DNA of 11,757 nt from Chloroflexota bacterium. Lineage in GTDB: Bacteria; Chloroflexota; Limnocylindria; Limnocylindrales; CSP1-4. Under the pieces are notes generated by a model. It searched no databases. It was not told the DNA's origin and saw only the letters and a list, made by a program, of their open reading frames with translations. Numbering within the stretch: the stretch's first letter is position 1; the number at the start of each line of letters is the position of its first letter. The stretch spans positions 1 through 11,757 of the forward strand of contig JACDAH010000029.1 in the NCBI GenBank assembly GCA_013695505.1, read 5' to 3'. The position numbers and the translations under genes were made by a program. This document shows positions 8,685-11,757 of this stretch, in pieces.

Positions 8685-8788
8685 CGAAGGGGCGCATCTG
8701 GCACCACGATCCCGTCGATGACCGCGGTTTGATGCGCGCCGTGCAGGAGGGACCGCAGCTCAGACGGGCGTGGCTTGCGCCCCGGCTC

Positions 8789-8803
8789 GCCGAATGTTCA
8801 CCC
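8789..8803 (-). repeat. TGAACATTCGG element, copy 2 (inverted)
   Basis: Plus-strand GCCGAATGTTCACCC, which is GGGTGAACATTCGGC on the minus strand. Its 13 bases at 8789-8801 are the exact reverse complement of 8909-8921. Its TGTTCACCC (8795-8803) recurs exactly at 8939-8947. Confidence 0.65.
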
Positions 8804-8908
8804 GGTGAGCTCCGCGCCAGGACTGCCGGCGGTCGCGGCCGGTTGCCGACGCAGTCCGAGCGTGGCGAGGTGGCGAGCCGGGCCCTCGCGTCAGTCATCG
8901 CGCTCCGA

Positions 8909-8921
8909 GTGAACATTCGGC
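8909..8921 (+). repeat. TGAACATTCGG element, copy 3
   Basis: GTGAACATTCGGC, an exact 13-base inverted match to copy 2. It faces copy 4, giving the dyad GTGAACA (8909-8915) and TGTTCAC (8939-8945), about 30 bp centre to centre. Confidence 0.65.
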
Positions 8922-8938
8922 CGCAAATCGTCGCAACG

Positions 8939-8947
8939 TGTTCACCC
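8939..8947 (-). repeat. TGAACA half-element, copy 4 (inverted)
   Basis: TGTTCACCC, identical over nine bases to part of copy 2 but lacking the ATTCGG half. It lies about 37 bp upstream of the first LacI-type palindrome. Confidence 0.5.
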
Positions 8948-8983
8948 CAGGAGAATTCGGCGGTGGCCGACGAATCGGAATTC

Positions 8984-8999
8984 GTGAGAGCGCTCTCTT
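8984..8999. promoter_or_regulatory. LacI-family operator O1
   Basis: Contains the perfect 12-bp palindrome GAGAGCGCTCTC (8986-8997) preceded by GT. A palindrome with a central CG is typical of LacI-family sites, where the hinge-helix leucine inserts at the central step. Its right edge abuts the TTGACA hexamer, so bound repressor would occlude RNA polymerase. Confidence 0.85.
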
Positions 9000-9026
9000 G
9001 ACAACGCGTGATAGTGTGCGACGCAA
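8998..9026 (+). promoter_or_regulatory. Probable promoter of the LacI-type gene
   Basis: A consensus -35 hexamer TTGACA at 8998-9003 lies directly after O1 and before O2. With 17-bp spacing the -10 position (9021-9026) reads ACGCAA, a poor match. The nearer TGATAGTGT (9009-9017) resembles an extended -10 but is too close. The -35 is convincing; the -10 and start point are not located. Confidence 0.5.
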
Positions 9027-9028
9027 GC

Positions 9029-9044
9029 GTGAGAGCGCTCTCAC
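9029..9044. promoter_or_regulatory. LacI-family operator O2
   Basis: A perfect 16-bp palindrome, GTGAGAGCGCTCTCAC. It shares the 14-base GTGAGAGCGCTCTC with O1 and is centred 45 bp from it. It lies immediately before the Shine-Dalgarno of the regulator gene, between promoter and start codon, as expected for autoregulation. Confidence 0.88.
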
Positions 9045-9050
9045 AGAGGA
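9045..9050 (+). promoter_or_regulatory. Shine-Dalgarno fixing the TTG start of the LacI-type gene
   Basis: AGAGGA sits five bases before TTG (9056-9058). The in-frame upstream GTG codons (9008, 9014, 9029) would place operator O2 inside the coding region and have no comparable site. Confidence 0.75.
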
Positions 9051-9055
9051 CTCCA

Positions 9056-10108
9056 TTGACCATCTCCGATCCGCAATCCCGACCGCGCGGCGCCACGCTC
9101 GAGGAAGTCGCCAAGGTTGCCGGCGTGTCGCGGGCCACGGTCTCCCGTGTCGTGAACGGGTCGCCCCGCGTCAGCGACGACGTGCGGCGATCGGTCGAGA
9201 CCGCCGTCGAGCAGCTCGGCTATATCCCCAACCGCGCCGCGCGCAGCCTGGTCACCAGGCGGAGCGGATCAGTTGCCGTCGTCATCACCGAGCCGACAGG
9301 GCGGCTGTTCAGCGATCCGTTCTTCCCGCGCCTCCTGCGCGGGATCAGCGGCGGGCTCAGCACGCGCGATCTCCAGCTGATCCTGCTCATGCCCGAGGGC
9401 CCTGCCGACACCGAGCGGACCGCAACCTACCTGAGCGCCGGCCACGTCGACGGCATCCTGCTCGTGAGCCTCCACGGCGACGATCCCCTGCCCGACCGCA
9501 TCTCCCGGGCCGGGATCCCGTTCGTCGTCGGCGGGCGGCCGCTCCGGACGTCGACGGCGAGCTTCGTCGACATCGACAACCGTGGCGGCGCGCGGAGCGC
9601 CGTCGAGCACCTTCTCGCCGGCGGGCGACGGACCATCGCGACGATCGGCGGACCGGCCGACATGAGCGCCGGCGTCGACCGACTCGCGGGCTACCGTGAA
9701 GCACTGGCCGACGCGGCCCTGCCTGCCGATCCGAGCCTCGAGTCCGCGGGCGACTTCACCCAGGAGAGCGGCAGCGCGGCGATGGAGCGGCTTCTGGCCA
9801 CCCGTCCCGACGTCGATGCGGTGTTCGCCGCGTCCGACCTGATGGCGGCCGGGGCGATGGCCGTCCTCGAGGCCGCCGGACGGCGGATCCCCCAGGACGT
9901 CGCCGTCGTCGGCTACGACGATTCGCCGGTCGCATCGACCGTCCGACCGCGCCTCACCAGCGTTCGCCAGCCGATCGAGGAGATGGGTCACGAGATGGCC
10001 CGTCTGCTGGTCGCCGCGGTCGAAGGCAGCGATCCCGTCCAGCGGCGAGTCATCCTCGCCACCGAGCTCGTTCGACGCGCATCGAGCGCGGGGAGGCGCG
10101 TGCCCTGA
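9056..10108 (+). CDS. LacI-family transcriptional repressor
   Basis: Sugar-responsive DNA-binding regulator, 350 residues from the TTG start, a typical LacI length. The helix-turn-helix ATLEEVAKVAGVSRATVSRV spans about 13-32, with VSRATVSRVV as recognition helix. The hinge helix PNRAARSLVTRR (58-69) carries Leu65, the residue that usually wedges into the central CG of the operator. The rest is a periplasmic-binding-protein-like effector domain (VAVVITEPTGRLFSDPFFPRL, then DVDAVFAASDLMAAGAMAVL and VAVVGYDDSPVAS). Two matching palindromes flank its promoter, so autorepression is likely. The downstream neighbour on the same strand is a sugar-type solute-binding lipoprotein, which is presumably in its regulon. 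The effector cannot be read from sequence; a mono- or oligosaccharide is likely. Confidence 0.94.
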   Translation: MTISDPQSRPRGATLEEVAKVAGVSRATVSRVVNGSPRVSDDVRRSVETAVEQLGYIPNRAARSLVTRRSGSVAVVITEPTGRLFSDPFFPRLLRGISGGLSTRDLQLILLMPEGPADTERTATYLSAGHVDGILLVSLHGDDPLPDRISRAGIPFVVGGRPLRTSTASFVDIDNRGGARSAVEHLLAGGRRTIATIGGPADMSAGVDRLAGYREALADAALPADPSLESAGDFTQESGSAAMERLLATRPDVDAVFAASDLMAAGAMAVLEAAGRRIPQDVAVVGYDDSPVASTVRPRLTSVRQPIEEMGHEMARLLVAAVEGSDPVQRRVILATELVRRASSAGRRVP

Positions 10109-10125
10109 GCCGGCCGGCGACCGGC
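10109..10125 (+). terminator. Short hairpin directly after the LacI-type gene
   Basis: GCCGG (10109-10113) and CCGGC (10121-10125) form a 5-bp stem with a 7-base loop, immediately after the TGA. There is no T-tract. It may attenuate read-through into the binding-protein gene, or it may be chance in GC-rich DNA. Confidence 0.25.
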
Positions 10126-10176
10126 AGGACGTCACCGCGATCGGCGACGCCGAGATCCATCACGAATGCACTCAGA

Positions 10177-10214
10177 GAAGGACATCGAATCGAAGGACAG
10201 CATGGAGGAGGACA
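10177..10214 (+). repeat. Three 15-nt-spaced GRAGGACA repeats in the leader of the binding-protein gene
   Basis: GAAGGACA at 10177-10184, GAAGGACA at 10192-10199 and GGAGGACA at 10207-10214 are spaced exactly 15 bases apart. The third contains the working Shine-Dalgarno for the ATG at 10220. The first two resemble extra ribosome-binding or standby sequences. Confidence 0.5.
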
Positions 10215-10219
10215 CACTG

Positions 10220-11725
10220 ATGAACGCCACTCGATCCGGATCACGCGCGTTGATCGCCGCCATGGGGATCGTCGCGATCCTCACTGGTGCCTGTAACAGC
10301 ACGGCATCCCCGAAGCCGAGCGCAGCTCCGTCCGCGGCGGCGTCCGCCGCGCAACAGACCGCCATCCCGTCTCCGTCGACCGTCCTGATCACCCCGCCCC
10401 CGATCGCTGCGGGCCCCGGCCCGAACGGCGGCACCGTGGTCCGCTGGTTCATCGGCCTCGGAGGCGGCACCCAGCCCGCCCAGATCGGCCCCGAGCAGGC
10501 GTTCATCACGGCGTACAACGCGTCGCAGAAGGACGTCTACATCCAGTACGAGATCGTCGACAACACCCAGGCCGCGAACATCCTCAAGACCGAGATCGCG
10601 GCGGGCAACGCTCCGGACATCATCGGTCCGGTCGGAGTCGAGGGCCTCAACCTCTTCACCGATCAGCTGCTCGACCTGAAGCCCCAGATCGCGTCGAGCG
10701 GCTACACCGCGACCGGTGTCGACCAGTCCCTCGTGGACTTCTTCAACTCGCTTGGCCAGAACGGCGCGACGGTCGGCCTGCCGTTCGCCGTCTACCCGTC
10801 GTTCATCTTCTACAACCAGGATCTGTTCGAGGAGGCCGGCCTGCCGCTGCCGCCGACCAAGGTTGGCGACATGTACGACGGCAAGCCCTGGGATCTCGAC
10901 GCGCTCCGGACGCTGGCGATGAAGCTCACCGTCGACAAGAGCGGCAAGGACGCGACCGAGACCGGCTTCGACCCCGACAATATCGTCCAGTGGGGGTTCG
11001 ACTCCCAGTACATGGACAACTTCAACGCTCGGGCGGAGACCGCGTTCTTCGGCTCTGGCTCGCTTCTCGACGCGGACGGCAAGACCGCCGTCGTCCCCGA
11101 CTACATCGCGACTGGCGAGAAGTGGTACAACGACGGCGTCTGGAAGGACCACTTCATCCCGACCGCGGCGCAGGTCGCGAGCGACCTCCTCAGCGGAGGC
11201 AGCGAGTTCGGATCCGGCAACCTCGCCATCGACGAGGGCCACACCTGGTTCACCTGCTGCGTCACGCCCGCGGCTCCCAAGAAGCCGTTCAAGTTCGGGT
11301 TCGCCGTGAACCCGACCGTCAACGGCAAGATCACCTCACCGCTCCATGCGGACACCTTCAGCATCCTGAAGACGACCAAGGTCGCGGATGCGGCATTCAA
11401 GGCCCTCACGGCCATGGTCGCCTCGCCCGAACTGCTGACCGCATACGGCGCGATGCCGGCCGATCAGGGCAAGCAGCAGGCGTGGTTCGACTCGATCGAC
11501 AAGAACTTCCCCGGCATGAAGCTCAACTGGGATGTCGCGAAGGCGATGCTCGCCTACCCGGATGTCCCCAACCATCAGTCCTTCGTCCCGGACTACGCGA
11601 AGGTCCGGAGCGCCATGCAGGCGTTCGGCAACAACTACCGAACCACGGCCGGTGTCGACATGGACGCTGAGCTCGCCAAGCTCCAGGTGACCCTCCAGGG
11701 CATCTTCGACGCCGCGACACCGTAA
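10220..11725 (+). CDS. ABC transporter solute-binding lipoprotein, sugar type
   Basis: Extracytoplasmic binding protein of a carbohydrate ABC importer (SBP bacterial 1-like), 501 residues, on the long side for the family. The signal peptide MNATRSGSRALIAAMGIVAI leads to a relaxed lipobox TGAC with Cys25. A Ser/Pro/Ala-rich tether of about 40 residues follows, then the binding domain starting at GGTVVRWFIGLGGGTQP. Family-like stretches include AAGNAPDIIGPVGVEGLNLF, GLPFAVYPSFIFYNQDLFEEAGLPLPPT, AIDEGHTWF and HADTFSILKTTKVADAAFKAL. An adjacent Cys pair occurs in TWFTCCVTP. The start is ATG 10220, eight bases after AGGAGG (10206-10211); earlier in-frame ATGs (10166, 10202) lie before that site. 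It follows the LacI-type gene by 111 bp without an obvious operator of its own, so it may be read from the regulator's promoter. Permeases are expected downstream. The sugar is unknown. Confidence 0.92.
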   Translation: MNATRSGSRALIAAMGIVAILTGACNSTASPKPSAAPSAAASAAQQTAIPSPSTVLITPPPIAAGPGPNGGTVVRWFIGLGGGTQPAQIGPEQAFITAYNASQKDVYIQYEIVDNTQAANILKTEIAAGNAPDIIGPVGVEGLNLFTDQLLDLKPQIASSGYTATGVDQSLVDFFNSLGQNGATVGLPFAVYPSFIFYNQDLFEEAGLPLPPTKVGDMYDGKPWDLDALRTLAMKLTVDKSGKDATETGFDPDNIVQWGFDSQYMDNFNARAETAFFGSGSLLDADGKTAVVPDYIATGEKWYNDGVWKDHFIPTAAQVASDLLSGGSEFGSGNLAIDEGHTWFTCCVTPAAPKKPFKFGFAVNPTVNGKITSPLHADTFSILKTTKVADAAFKALTAMVASPELLTAYGAMPADQGKQQAWFDSIDKNFPGMKLNWDVAKAMLAYPDVPNHQSFVPDYAKVRSAMQAFGNNYRTTAGVDMDAELAKLQVTLQGIFDAATP

Positions 11726-11757
11726 GGTCGGCCAAGCGCTCCTCCTCCACGGCCCCC

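Larger units (their letters stand above)
8558..9055. other. Long regulatory intergenic region between gatB and the LacI-type gene
   Basis: About 500 bp without a convincing coding frame. It holds four copies or partial copies of a TGAACATTCGG-like element (8677-8947), a possible RNA stem on the gatB side (GGTGCC at 8663-8668 with GGCACC at 8700-8705), two GAATTC hexamers (8953-8958 and 8978-8983), and the LacI-type operators and promoter (8984-9044). It should supply promoters for gatB (leftward) and the regulator (rightward). I find no clear gatB promoter. A minus-strand TTGCGA (8931-8936) and TTCACT (8908-8913) pair with 17-bp spacing is possible but weak. Confidence 0.6.

Noticed and set aside
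8650..8730. Possible T-box-like or other riboswitch leader on the gatB side (minus-strand CGTGGTGCCA and a GC stem)
   Set aside because: The T-box antiterminator core (GGTGGNACCGCG) is not matched, there is no terminator with a T-tract, and no tRNA specifier stem is visible.
8677..8947. GAACATTC elements as SOS (LexA) boxes
   Set aside because: The Gram-positive SOS box needs GAAC-N4-GTTC; these copies lack the second half, and no SOS gene lies adjacent.
9008..9055. GTG starts at 9008, 9014 and 9029 for the LacI-type gene
   Set aside because: They would put the operator inside the gene and lack a Shine-Dalgarno, whereas TTG 9056 has AGAGGA at five bases.
10241..11242. Minus-strand open frame of 333 codons opposite the solute-binding protein
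   Set aside because: Val/Arg/Asp-rich shadow of a gene with a clear signal peptide and binding domain.
11726..11757. Start of a downstream permease gene at the right edge
   Set aside because: The remaining 32 bases contain no start codon with a supporting site; a permease is expected but not visible.

Overview
The window is a high-GC bacterial chromosome segment with tightly packed genes, short operon overlaps, and G or C at almost every third codon position. High GC, lipoproteins with Ser/Pro/Ala-rich linkers and frequent non-ATG starts fit a high-GC Chloroflexota lineage (for example Limnocylindria-like) or an actinomycete. No marker here settles that, so taxonomy is inference. I see no rRNA, tRNA, CRISPR array, insertion sequence or phage gene.

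Left part (1-6038): nucleoside uptake and breakdown. On the plus strand lie a 5'-truncated ATPase and two permeases of a BMP/Nup-type nucleoside ABC importer, joined by 4-bp and 1-bp overlaps, then a YccU-like CoA-binding protein. The substrate-binding lipoprotein normally found with such importers would lie off the left edge. A hairpin at 4274-4294 separates this operon from two convergent minus-strand genes: an NP-I nucleoside phosphorylase with a TTG start behind AGGAGG, and an adenosine deaminase-like amidohydrolase. Together they suggest import of nucleosides followed by phosphorolysis and deamination. Both enzymes depart from their family at an active-site position, so exact substrates are open.

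Middle (6039-8557): a divergent intergenic gap, a small predicted lipoprotein of unknown function (plus), then, on the minus strand, gatB followed by a translationally coupled 89-residue membrane protein. gatA and gatC are not beside gatB.

Right part (8558-11757): a roughly 500-bp non-coding region carries four copies or partial copies of a TGAACATTCGG-like element and two GAGAGCGCTCTC palindromes around a TTGACA hexamer. Next come a LacI-family repressor (TTG start) and a sugar-type ABC solute-binding lipoprotein; the permeases are expected just beyond the right edge. This reads as a self-regulated carbohydrate uptake locus.

Most of the window is ordinary metabolism. The best leads are the unexplained TGAACATTCGG repeats, the paired operators, a likely CTG start for the CoA-binding protein, the in-frame TAG between phosphorylase and deaminase, and the active-site substitutions in those two enzymes.
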